Both the position numbers and the translations under genes were made by a program. Shown here piece after piece: positions 1 to 5,639 of a stretch of 7,763 nucleotides of DNA (position 1 is its first letter; every line of letters starts with the position of its first letter). The notes below the pieces were generated by a model. It was given only the letters and a program-made list of their open reading frames with translations. It had not been told where the DNA came from and searched no databases. The DNA comes from an uncultured Eubacteriales bacterium (GTDB taxonomy: Bacteria > Bacillota > Clostridia > Oscillospirales > Acutalibacteraceae), in the NCBI GenBank assembly GCA_900321195.1, contig ONVG01000065.1:1-7763 (forward strand), read 5' to 3'.

Positions 1-2
1 GG

Positions 3-899
3 TCCATCATCGATGTTATAGTACAGAGTCGCAATACATTTCCTGATGCAAAGATTTCTGTTTATGCAATGATTCCTGAGATGCACCTGCCTAAGAGCGA
101 TATGGATCAGGGACGTTATTACCAGAATGGTTATGCTGCTATGAACGAGTTGAACGCACTTCAGGTTGGACGTTGGTTCCCTCAGGATGTTACTAAAGGT
201 GGAGAAGCTCACTTATATAATGATCGTGTAAAAGGTGTAGCTGATGGTCTGACAATCTATAGTAATGTCAACGAAAACGGTCTCACCATTGATTCACTGC
301 AAGAACTGCCAAAGATTGTTAGCGACTACATCTTTGCGCGCATCTTCTTTATTAATGAACAAGATCAGGTTAATAGCGACATTATTCGTGCCTACAATTT
401 TGAAAACATGGATGACTTTGCCTTGGAGTATGACGAGACGGCTAATCCGGATTCAAATGGTCGTATTGCTGTTGCACGTACAAAGAAGGTAAATTCATTT
501 GGTATTAAACGTGTGATGTATCCAGAGCTTCGGGTGCTTAAACATATAACTTATACGGTAGGTGAAAGTGTTCTCTATCAGTTCAAATATAACAACTGGC
601 GCGAGAACCAGGGCTTCGTTAATGAAGAACGCAACAAGGATTATCGCAAGGACTATCTGAACAGCGACAACCTGCAGAAATGGATGTTGGATGACTTGCA
701 TCTCACTTATGAACTGAAAGTTTTGGAGTCAGATACTGACTATCCTCGCTTCAATGACTATTGGCACGACAAAGCTATCGGCTACGCGGAAGAGGCTAAG
801 AAGGCAAGTAATCCTCTGAATGAGTTGGATAATATCATGGGCGAGTTCTATACCAATCATTTCCGTGAAGAAGGACTGTTCCCTGCTGAGGTCGGTTGA
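3..899 (+). CDS. Tubulin-like (Tubulin_2 / FtsZ-superfamily) protein, internal fragment
   Basis: The frame is open from the left edge; the first ATG (69) is internal, because the 22 codons before it continue the same protein (SIIDVIVQSRNTFPDAKISV). Roughly 298 residues are visible. I recognise the Tubulin-like family (PF13809) from the run of family-style segments: NGYAAMNELNAL, SNVNENGL, ELPKIVSDYIF, SFGIKRVMYPELRV, QFKYNNW and a W-x-L-D-D-x-H-L-T block. These large FtsZ/tubulin relatives have been proposed to act in membrane remodelling; that role is predicted, not shown here. The N-terminal GTPase core lies off the left edge. The 3' end is not natural: after NHFREEG the family-like sequence stops and a TGA follows at 897-899, in bases that also encode the opposing ABC ATPase. 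The true protein end is therefore probably lost at the junction. Bacteroidetes-like style, unlike the rest of the window. Identification is from memory of the family. Confidence 0.72.
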   Translation, partial: SIIDVIVQSRNTFPDAKISVYAMIPEMHLPKSDMDQGRYYQNGYAAMNELNALQVGRWFPQDVTKGGEAHLYNDRVKGVADGLTIYSNVNENGLTIDSLQELPKIVSDYIFARIFFINEQDQVNSDIIRAYNFENMDDFALEYDETANPDSNGRIAVARTKKVNSFGIKRVMYPELRVLKHITYTVGESVLYQFKYNNWRENQGFVNEERNKDYRKDYLNSDNLQKWMLDDLHLTYELKVLESDTDYPRFNDYWHDKAIGYAEEAKKASNPLNELDNIMGEFYTNHFREEGLFPAEVG

Positions 900-1056
900 G
901 TCCCGAAATGATATTGAAAAGAGTCGTTTTTCCTCCGCCGCTCACTCCCAAAAGACAGACTAATTCGCCGTCATTAAGCGTGAGATCCACATTCTTTAAT
1001 ACGGGCGTGACATTATCATAGGAAAATGTCACGTCCTTTACTTCAAGCGCCGCCAT
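835..1056 (-). CDS. thiZ: Truncated ABC transporter ATPase, N-terminal part (ThiZ-like)
   Basis: This is the nucleotide-binding subunit that should power the ThiX/ThiY-like importer encoded just upstream. The ATG at 1056 follows the lipoprotein stop with a one-base overlap (TAATG), typical of translational coupling; no strong Shine-Dalgarno site is visible. Residues 1-36 form the usual beta-strand opening, and Walker A is GVSGGGKT at residues 37-44. The sequence SGLNRPQQGTVLLHGND (about 51-67) still follows ABC consensus (a G-x-V, then a Gly before the next strand). After about residue 67 the reading becomes WYRTRP and stops. A full subunit is about 240-260 residues, so the Q-loop, signature motif, Walker B and H-loop are all missing. 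The break coincides with the end of the tubulin-like fragment on the other strand. As drawn the product cannot work. In the real organism the gene is probably intact. Confidence 0.85.
   Translation of the reverse strand: MAALEVKDVTFSYDNVTPVLKNVDLTLNDGELVCLLGVSGGGKTTLFNIISGLNRPQQGTVLLHGNDWYRTRP
845..895. other. Junction between two unrelated sequence blocks
   Basis: Two convergent coding frames, each a fragment of an unrelated family, meet tail to middle here. Reading rightward, tubulin-like sequence is credible to about 868. Reading leftward, ABC ATPase sequence is credible to about 850-880. The two readings overlap by only a few codons, so the breakpoint cannot be placed more exactly by eye. 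No inverted repeat, transposase or tRNA marks the point. An assembly or library chimera between a Bacteroidetes-like and a Clostridia-like fragment is the simplest explanation; a true rearrangement is possible. Confidence 0.7.
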
Positions 1057-2120
1057 TACTCAGGAAGATATTCGTTGGAAAATCCTGTGTTATCAGGTAT
1101 CTTTTCAGTGAACAGGCTGTTATCGTTTATCCACTGATAGAATTTGTTCCAACGTGACGGATCCATATAGCCCCAGCGTGTAACCTCGGATTTATATTCC
1201 TTTGAAAGATATTTCTGACTTGCCTTTACAAGCTTTTCATCAAGCTCCGGAGCATTTTTGAGAAGTATATCCGCTGCTTCATCAGGATTGTCGATAGCAA
1301 ATTCATAGCCCTTTTTCAGCGCTGACAAAAATGCCTTAGCAGCGTCGGGATTTGCCTTCATCCAGTCTGTATTGCCTATGATAACAGGTGTGTAATAGTC
1401 AAATACAGGGTCTATGTCTTTGAATGCAAAGTAATCTGTTTTAAGTCCTGCCACCTCTGCTGCAACACCTGCCCAGCCATAGAATATCCATATAGCGTCA
1501 ACTGTGCCTGATTTAAGTGCGGAAACCTCATCTGTTACAGTAGACGGTATAAGCTCTACCTTGCTGAAATCGCCTCCGTCTGCTTCAATCACCTGCTTGA
1601 GAGTAGCCTTTTCGATAGGCAGATCCCATGTAGCATACTTTTTGCCTTCAAGTCCTTTAGGCTTATCCATACCCTTTCCGGCAATAGAAACGATACCTGA
1701 AGTATTGTGCTGTACAACAGCAGCTACAGCTTCAATAGGCATCTTGCTGTCACCGACAACAGCTGGAAGCATTGAATCCTGGAACGATACGCCGAACTGC
1801 GCCTTATTTGCGCCGACAAGCATCTCTGCGCCGTCCTCCGGCGGCTGAACTATCTCGATATCAAGACCGGCATCACTGAAATATCCTTTTTCCTGTGCAA
1901 CATAAAGACCTGTATGATTTGTATTCGGCGTCCAGTCAAGAACGAATGTTACCTTTGTTTTTTCCTTTGCCTTTTCATCTGTTTTTTCAGCGGCTGAACT
2001 GCCTGATGCTGCGGAAGATGACTTGCTGCTTTCATTATTCTGCGCAGCACAGCCGGCAGCGATGCCCAGCGCCAGTGCGCCTGTAAGTACAACGGCTAAA
2101 ACTTTCTTTAAACTTTTCAT
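1056..2120 (-). CDS. thiY: ThiY-like lipoprotein, pyrimidine (HMP/FAMP-type) substrate-binding protein of ABC importer
   Basis: 354 residues. The N-terminus is a lipoprotein signal: MKSLKK, a hydrophobic stretch, then AAGC with the lipid-bearing Cys at residue 24. A low-complexity Ser/Lys/Glu linker (about 28-55) would tether the domain to the outer face of the membrane. The mature part opens with VTFVLDWTPNTNHTGLYVAQ and a KGYFSDAGLDIEI segment, hallmarks of the NMT1/THI5-like family (PF09084), whose ThiY members bind thiamine pyrimidine precursors such as N-formyl-aminopyrimidine. Length is normal. The ATG overlaps the permease stop by four bases (ATGA), with an AGGAGT site upstream (2129-2134). 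The TPP riboswitch upstream and ThiX-like neighbour support a role in thiamine precursor uptake. The exact ligand (HMP, formylaminopyrimidine or another) cannot be read from the sequence; riboflavin or other NMT1-family ligands are less likely because of the riboswitch. Confidence 0.9.
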   Translation of the reverse strand: MKSLKKVLAVVLTGALALGIAAGCAAQNNESSKSSSAASGSSAAEKTDEKAKEKTKVTFVLDWTPNTNHTGLYVAQEKGYFSDAGLDIEIVQPPEDGAEMLVGANKAQFGVSFQDSMLPAVVGDSKMPIEAVAAVVQHNTSGIVSIAGKGMDKPKGLEGKKYATWDLPIEKATLKQVIEADGGDFSKVELIPSTVTDEVSALKSGTVDAIWIFYGWAGVAAEVAGLKTDYFAFKDIDPVFDYYTPVIIGNTDWMKANPDAAKAFLSALKKGYEFAIDNPDEAADILLKNAPELDEKLVKASQKYLSKEYKSEVTRWGYMDPSRWNKFYQWINDNSLFTEKIPDNTGFSNEYLPE

Positions 2121-2905
2121 ATCTTTTTACTCCTGTTTTTATTGATTTTATCCCACGGCATACATACACGCTGCAAAACATTTGTAAGCCATATCAGCAA
2201 AAGACTTATTACCGATATGAGAATTATCACAGCAAACATTTTGTCCGAGGAAAATGATTTTCTTACTCTTGTCATATAGCAGCCAAGTCCCTCAGTACCT
2301 CCTATCCATTCAGATACGACTGCGCTTACAACTGCGTATGAAACGGATATTTTCAGGCTTGAAAAAAATTGTCCGAGAGAATTCGGGAGCTTTACATAGC
2401 GGAATATCTGCATTTTTCGTGCGCCCATCGACTGCATAAGACGTATAGTGTCAGGGTCTGCCGATGAAAAGCCGTCCAGCAGACTGACAGCTATAGGGAA
2501 AAATACCACCAGAACGATAAGTATTATTTTCGGCAGCATCTTATATCCAAGCCATATTACAAGAAGCGGCGCTATAGCTATAGTCGGTATTGTCTGACTT
2601 ATGACTATAAGCGGATATATCATCCTGCGTACAATATTGAACCTGTCCATAACAACAGCTGCAAGAAAGCCTATGAGTATCCCGAAAAACAATCCGATAA
2701 ATGTTTCGGTCAGGGTAGTTTTAGCATGACTGAACATTAGCTGCCAGTCTTTTTCAAAAGCAGCGGCAACATCACCCGGTGACGGAAGCATATACTTTGG
2801 TACCTGACCGAAGCTGCATACTGTCTGCCATACAGCAACAAGCAGAAGAATAGCAAAAAGCGGCGGAAGAACCTTACTGATGGTGTTTCGTAACCTTGCG
2901 CTCAA
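2117..2905 (-). CDS. thiX: ThiX-like ABC transporter permease (BPD_transp_1 family)
   Basis: 262 residues, normal length for this class. Hydrophobic segments lie at about 15-33, 66-86, 95-119, 125-145, 186-206 and 222-243, giving about six membrane spans. The cytoplasmic EAA loop that docks with the ATPase is visible as MGARKMQIFRYVKLP (160-174), with the conserved Gly161 and Leu173-Pro174. It would form the channel for the ThiY-like lipoprotein. The start is a TTG at 2905: the in-frame ATG four codons upstream is followed by a TGA, and the next Met (residue 39) lies beyond the first span. A GGAGGGAG stretch (about 2918-2925) lies 12-15 bases upstream, a slightly long spacing, inside the end of the preceding gene. 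The first 32 bases overlap the thiamine-binding gene, so the gene is probably translationally coupled. The weak start may set a low permease level. Confidence 0.88.
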   Translation of the reverse strand: MSARLRNTISKVLPPLFAILLLVAVWQTVCSFGQVPKYMLPSPGDVAAAFEKDWQLMFSHAKTTLTETFIGLFFGILIGFLAAVVMDRFNIVRRMIYPLIVISQTIPTIAIAPLLVIWLGYKMLPKIILIVLVVFFPIAVSLLDGFSSADPDTIRLMQSMGARKMQIFRYVKLPNSLGQFFSSLKISVSYAVVSAVVSEWIGGTEGLGCYMTRVRKSFSSDKMFAVIILISVISLLLIWLTNVLQRVCMPWDKINKNRSKKI

Positions 2906-3170
2906 TCGTCAGTACATCTCCCTCCGGTCTGTAATCGACCTTTATGTAAGCAAGTACAGACGGTGCGCCTGCGCGGATAGCTATATGCTGACATTCCTTT
3001 ACAATGTCCATAAGCTCATCATAATCGCCCTCTATAGCAGTCTCAAACGGACCGACATAGCATTTAAGACCTGTGCTTTTGATATATGCGATGACCTCAT
3101 CAACTATTCTGATAAGCTCCTCATCATTTTCAGCGGCGGGCAAAGTCTGGATAGCAACACTTGCGTTCAT
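2874..3170 (-). CDS. Thiamine-binding protein, MTH1187/YkoF family (DUF77)
   Basis: 98 residues, typical for the single-domain MTH1187-type family (PF01910), a ferredoxin-like fold whose relatives, such as YkoF, bind thiamine or its pyrimidine part in the cytoplasm. Family marks seen are the opening ASVAIQTLPA, the segment STGLKCYVGPFETAIEGDYDELM (split here as STGLKCYVGPF then ETAIEGDYDELM), and the closing ERKVTK. There is no signal peptide. ATG at 3170 is preceded by a strong AAGGAGG (3179-3185) eight bases away. It is the first gene after the TPP riboswitch and terminator, and its 3' end overlaps the permease. Whether it ferries, buffers or senses the imported compound is not known from the sequence. 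Its place in front of a ThiXYZ-like transporter points to a soluble partner of uptake. Confidence 0.88.
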   Translation of the reverse strand: MNASVAIQTLPAAENDEELIRIVDEVIAYIKSTGLKCYVGPFETAIEGDYDELMDIVKECQHIAIRAGAPSVLAYIKVDYRPEGDVLTIERKVTKHHQ

Positions 3171-3200
3171 AGAAAAAACCTCCTTAAATAAAATTAAAAA

Positions 3201-3222
3201 GCACTGCGTCCTGACGCAGTGC
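3201..3222 (-). terminator. Intrinsic terminator of the TPP riboswitch (expression platform)
   Basis: A perfect palindrome, GCACTGCGTC and GACGCAGTGC, gives a 9-10 bp stem with a very small loop. On the minus strand it is followed at once by TTTTTAATTTTATTT (3186-3200). It lies between the riboswitch aptamer and the Shine-Dalgarno site of the first gene, so the regulation is probably by premature termination when TPP is bound. Confidence 0.92.
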
Positions 3223-3243
3223 CTGTTATTACTTAAAAATAAT

Positions 3244-3331
3244 AAGTTTCCTGCATCGGCATTATCCGCATCAGGTTCAAGGGTCGAAGCTTTGAGCTTC
3301 CTCTCAGCCTGTCAAACAAGCTCCCCTACTT
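3244..3331 (-). ncRNA. TPP riboswitch (THI element)
   Basis: Read on the minus strand, the conserved blocks appear in order: GGGGAGC (about 3320-3326), CTGAGAGG (3300-3307), ACCCTTGAACCTGAT (3270-3284), GGATAATGCC (3258-3267) and GCAGGAAAC near the 3' end. P1 can close with AAGT (3328-3331) and ACTT (3244-3247). P2 pairs GCTTG with CAGGC. The variable P3a arm is a small perfect hairpin, GAAGCT and AGCTTC. These are the known aptamer signatures for thiamine pyrophosphate. It sits in the leader of the thiamine uptake operon, with a terminator just downstream, so TPP should switch the operon off. Confidence 0.97.
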
Positions 3332-3344
3332 TTTTTACGTTGTT

Positions 3345-3373
3345 ATTATACACTTTTTTGATTTTATTGTCAA
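3345..3373 (-). promoter_or_regulatory. Sigma-A promoter of the thiamine uptake operon
   Basis: On the minus strand TTGACA (3368-3373) and TATAAT (3345-3350) are separated by exactly 17 bases. Both hexamers are perfect consensus. Transcription would start near 3338, just before the riboswitch. The -35 box begins only 16 bases past the stop of the upstream GTPase gene. Confidence 0.9.
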
Positions 3374-3389
3374 TATATTAAATGAAAAA

Positions 3390-4340
3390 TCACGAAAAAT
3401 ATACAGTTTCTTCTTTGGGCGGTTCAGCCTTAACTGCTTCCGTAACATAGAACATAGGTCCAAGCTCATTTCCGAAAAGCTTGTCACGCTCAGCCTTTAC
3501 CTTTGCTGTAACGGTATACCAACCCTTGTTGGCAAGCGTTGACGCATTATCCCAGCGGCACATAAAGCCGACATACCTTATATCCTCAACACAGCATGTC
3601 ATTGCAAAGCGTCCGCCGACAAATGAATTTTTCGGCATTTTATTGCTCCTTGCAACCAGTGCCTTGAACTTTATAGTTTTGCCGTCATAGTTCTGCGGCT
3701 TGTCCATAGCGTCAAGATAAAGAAGTCCGAAGTCCTCATCCTTTATCTCAACAACAGGCGCATTGATATCAAACGGGAGAGAATCGACTATATCATCATT
3801 TTCAACACTGCCGTCCTCGTATTCGTAAATTATAGCCGCGCGTCTGTTTATAGCTCTGACTATAGTATGGAGCTTCATCTTGTCAATACTGTCATTATAA
3901 CGATTGAAGGCTACAAGCTCGGTAACGCTTATCTTATCATAGACAAGCTGACGCATATTGCTGTTATACATATCGAATGTTTTCGAGTCTGCCATCATCA
4001 TTATCTGATATATCTGCCAGTTTCGGGGCATGACTTCACCCAAATCATTAAGAAGCCACATTCCGTTATATTCTATCATTACTCGCTCGGCACGGCTTTT
4101 CTTAACGCTGTCCTCAAGGAATTTTGTTGTGAGCTGCTCCTTGTTTTCAAGCGTAACTATAGTAACATTCCTGCCGCCTGCATATTTTGATGTATCAAGC
4201 TCTTCCTCGCCCTCTTCGCAAAGGATAACAAGGGTTTTATCGCCGTCCTGAAAGCGTTTGTCGCAAAGCGTTTCATGTATGAACTTAGTCTTGCCGCTGT
4301 CAAGAAATCCTAAAAAAAGGTACACAGGTACATTTGCCAT
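3390..4340 (-). CDS. Divergent G3E (CobW-like) GTPase fused to a YcgQ/TIGR03943-like C-terminal domain
   Basis: 316 residues, cytoplasmic, no signal or membrane span. The N-terminal half is a G3E-type P-loop domain: Walker A GFLDSGKT (residues 11-18) and a VMIEYNG strand (88-93) in the place of the CobW IEPSG motif. The CxCC metal motif of CobW proteins is absent; the corresponding stretch is acidic (CEEGEEELD, 41-49). The base-recognition motif is degenerate (VAFNRYND, 143-150). From about 200 the protein changes to a domain I recognise as similar to the C-terminus of YcgQ-like putative permease subunits (TIGR03943, DUF1980): a Y-x-GK-x-I-x-F-x-A-x-V strand (218-229), then FAMTCCVEDIRYVGFMCRW (245-263), with a Cys pair at 249-250 and Cys261. 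Start ATG 4340 has an AGGAAAGG site upstream; the gap to the cobW gene is 26 bases. A role in metal handling is inferred from the fusion and neighbour. Confidence 0.8.
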   Translation of the reverse strand: MANVPVYLFLGFLDSGKTKFIHETLCDKRFQDGDKTLVILCEEGEEELDTSKYAGGRNVTIVTLENKEQLTTKFLEDSVKKSRAERVMIEYNGMWLLNDLGEVMPRNWQIYQIMMMADSKTFDMYNSNMRQLVYDKISVTELVAFNRYNDSIDKMKLHTIVRAINRRAAIIYEYEDGSVENDDIVDSLPFDINAPVVEIKDEDFGLLYLDAMDKPQNYDGKTIKFKALVARSNKMPKNSFVGGRFAMTCCVEDIRYVGFMCRWDNASTLANKGWYTVTAKVKAERDKLFGNELGPMFYVTEAVKAEPPKEETVYFS

Positions 4341-4366
4341 TCCGTCATATCCTTTCCTGCTTTTTA

Positions 4367-5473
4367 TTAAATTTTAAAAAGTATTTTAAGCTCTTCTTCG
4401 TTGAGCTTTGAACCGATAACGCATATTCTTCCGGTATAGTCTGCCGTACCTGTTCTTACATTACTTTCTTCCGGTACAAAGTCATAATGTATCCATGTGC
4501 CGTCAACAGCCGGTACTATGCCCTTTGCTCTGAGTACAAGACCGTATTTTTCTGTATCGGAAAGCGCTGAAAGTATTCCCTCTATCTCCTCTTTGGTGTA
4601 TTTTCTTGCTGTTTCTCTGCCCCAGCTTGTAAATACCTCGTCAGCATGATGATGGTGATGGTGGTGTCCGTGTTCATGGTCATGATGATGACACTCATGC
4701 TCGTCTTCGTGGTCATGGTCGTGGTGATGATGACACTCATGCTCGTCCTCGTGGTCATGGTCGTGGTGATGATGACACTCATGCTCATCTTCGTGGTCAT
4801 GGTCGTGATGATGATGGTGACACTCACACTCAGGATCATCGCATTCATCCTCAAAATGAACATCATCTACCGTAAGGAGAGCCTTTCCCTCTGTTGCGGA
4901 AAGTATCTGCTCGCCTGTAATATCATCCCAGGGAGTTGTAACGATAGCTGCTTTGCTGTTATGCTCACGAAGAAGTTCAAGAGCCTTTGCAAGCTTTTCA
5001 TCAGACATATTCTGTGTTCTGCTGAGTATTATCGTGCTTGCATTCTCTATCTGATTATTATAGAATTCACCGAAATTCTTCATGTATACCCTGCACTTTG
5101 ACGCATCTGCAACGGTGATAAAGCTGTTGAGCTGTACTTCATCACTTGCAACAGTTCTTACTGCATTGATAACATCAGAAAGCTTGCCAACACCTGAAGG
5201 CTCGATTATTATTCTGTCGGGATGGAATTCATCAAGCACCTTAGTAAGAGCCTCTCTGAAATCTCCGACAAGAGAACAGCAGATACAGCCGGAATTCATT
5301 TCATTTATCTGAATGCCTGCCTCTTTAAGAAATCCGCCGTCAATGCCTATCTCTCCGAACTCATTCTCTATAAGAACGAGCTGCTCATTTTTATAGCCTT
5401 CCTTTATAAGCTTTTTGATAAGAGTCGTTTTTCCTGCACCTAAAAAGCCTGAAAAAATATCGATCTTTGTCAT
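4367..5473 (-). CDS. CobW/Zng1-family G3E GTPase with Cys/His-rich repeat insert (putative metal chaperone)
   Basis: 368 residues, cytoplasmic. Walker A is GFLGAGKT (9-16); ENEFGEIGID (36-45) and the metal-binding GCICC (62-66) follow, then IEPSGV (90-95) and LSRTQ (150-154), the form taken by the NKxD motif in many Firmicutes members. Residues about 205-277 form an acidic, Cys/His-rich insert built on a 14-residue repeat (ECHHHHDHDHEDEH) ending in seven consecutive His. The C-terminal CobW domain (PF07683) follows: LVLRAKGIVPAVDGTWIHYD and a closing GRICVIGSKLNEEELKILF. Family members load or buffer transition metals, best established for zinc (ZNG1/ZigA), while others serve cobalt or nitrile hydratase. 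The His tract suggests zinc, nickel or cobalt; the metal cannot be decided here. ATG 5473 has a GAAGGA site upstream. It is the first gene of a two-gene operon. No clear Zur box is seen. Confidence 0.9.
   Translation of the reverse strand: MTKIDIFSGFLGAGKTTLIKKLIKEGYKNEQLVLIENEFGEIGIDGGFLKEAGIQINEMNSGCICCSLVGDFREALTKVLDEFHPDRIIIEPSGVGKLSDVINAVRTVASDEVQLNSFITVADASKCRVYMKNFGEFYNNQIENASTIILSRTQNMSDEKLAKALELLREHNSKAAIVTTPWDDITGEQILSATEGKALLTVDDVHFEDECDDPECECHHHHHDHDHEDEHECHHHHDHDHEDEHECHHHHDHDHEDEHECHHHDHEHGHHHHHHHADEVFTSWGRETARKYTKEEIEGILSALSDTEKYGLVLRAKGIVPAVDGTWIHYDFVPEESNVRTGTADYTGRICVIGSKLNEEELKILFKI
4684..4809 (-). repeat. 42-bp tandem repeat coding Cys/His-rich metal-binding tract
   Basis: Copies start at 4684, 4726 and 4768 on the plus strand, each opening GATGATGACACTCATGCTC and differing at only a few positions. 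A degraded fourth copy continues to about 4830. Each unit encodes 14 residues with one Cys, about seven His and several acidic residues. The near identity of the DNA, not only of the protein, points to recent expansion by slippage or unequal crossover, so copy number may vary between strains or be misassembled. Confidence 0.93.
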
Positions 5474-5538
5474 AATTATCCTTCTTCCTTTCTTTTGCGG
5501 AATATTGCCCGCTTAAAATTTGGAGCTTGTAGATATAT

Positions 5539-5553
5539 CTTTGTCATACAAAG
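5539..5553. promoter_or_regulatory. Inverted repeat at the cobW-type gene transcription start (candidate operator)
   Basis: CTTTGT-CAT-ACAAAG is a perfect 6-bp inverted repeat with a 3-base centre. It covers the predicted start point (about 5550) just downstream of the -10 box. A second short palindrome, AGATATATCT (5531-5540), abuts it. The place is suitable for a repressor, or the RNA could form a small 5' hairpin. It does not match a Zur consensus I know. Confidence 0.4.
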
Positions 5554-5556
5554 CAT

Positions 5557-5585
5557 ATTATACACCATTTATTTTTAAATTTCAA
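5557..5585 (-). promoter_or_regulatory. Sigma-A promoter of the metal-GTPase operon
   Basis: On the minus strand TTGAAA (5580-5585) and TATAAT (5557-5562) are separated by exactly 17 bases. The start would lie near 5550, giving a leader of about 75 bases before the ATG at 5473. It is back to back with the promoter of the LRR protein gene. Confidence 0.82.
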
Positions 5586-5610
5586 CTTTAACAGAACACG
5601 AAAAACAAAG

Positions 5611-5636
5611 ATTTTATTATGCGCCGACAATAAAAT
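5611..5636. promoter_or_regulatory. Inverted repeat between the divergent promoters (candidate regulator site)
   Basis: ATTTTATT (5611-5618) and AATAAAAT (5629-5636) form a perfect 8-bp inverted repeat around a 10-base, GC-richer centre (ATGCGCCGAC). It ends three bases before the -35 box of the LRR gene and lies 25 bases from the -35 box of the GTPase operon, so a bound protein could affect both. The arms are AT-rich, so chance is possible. Confidence 0.35.
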
Positions 5637-5639
5637 ACA

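Noticed and set aside
69..71. ATG at 69 as the true start of the tubulin-like gene
   Set aside because: The upstream codons to the left edge stay in frame and continue family-like sequence, and no Shine-Dalgarno site precedes it.
265..701. Alternative frames on both strands inside the tubulin-like fragment
   Set aside because: The main frame is continuous with recognisable family sequence; the alternatives are composition shadows.
1504..1848. Plus-strand frame opposite the lipoprotein gene
   Set aside because: It is antisense to a well-recognised ThiY-like gene and lacks a start signal or recognisable motifs.
2880..3381. Plus-strand open frames (2880-3191 and 3073-3381) over the thiamine-binding gene and riboswitch
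   Set aside because: They run antisense to a clear gene and through a conserved RNA aptamer and terminator, with no ribosome sites.
4646..5101. Plus-strand open frame rich in Met and Val opposite the His-rich repeat
   Set aside because: It is the antisense of GAY/CAY-type His/Asp codons in the CobW-type gene. The Met/Val run is forced by the repeat, and no ribosome site is present.
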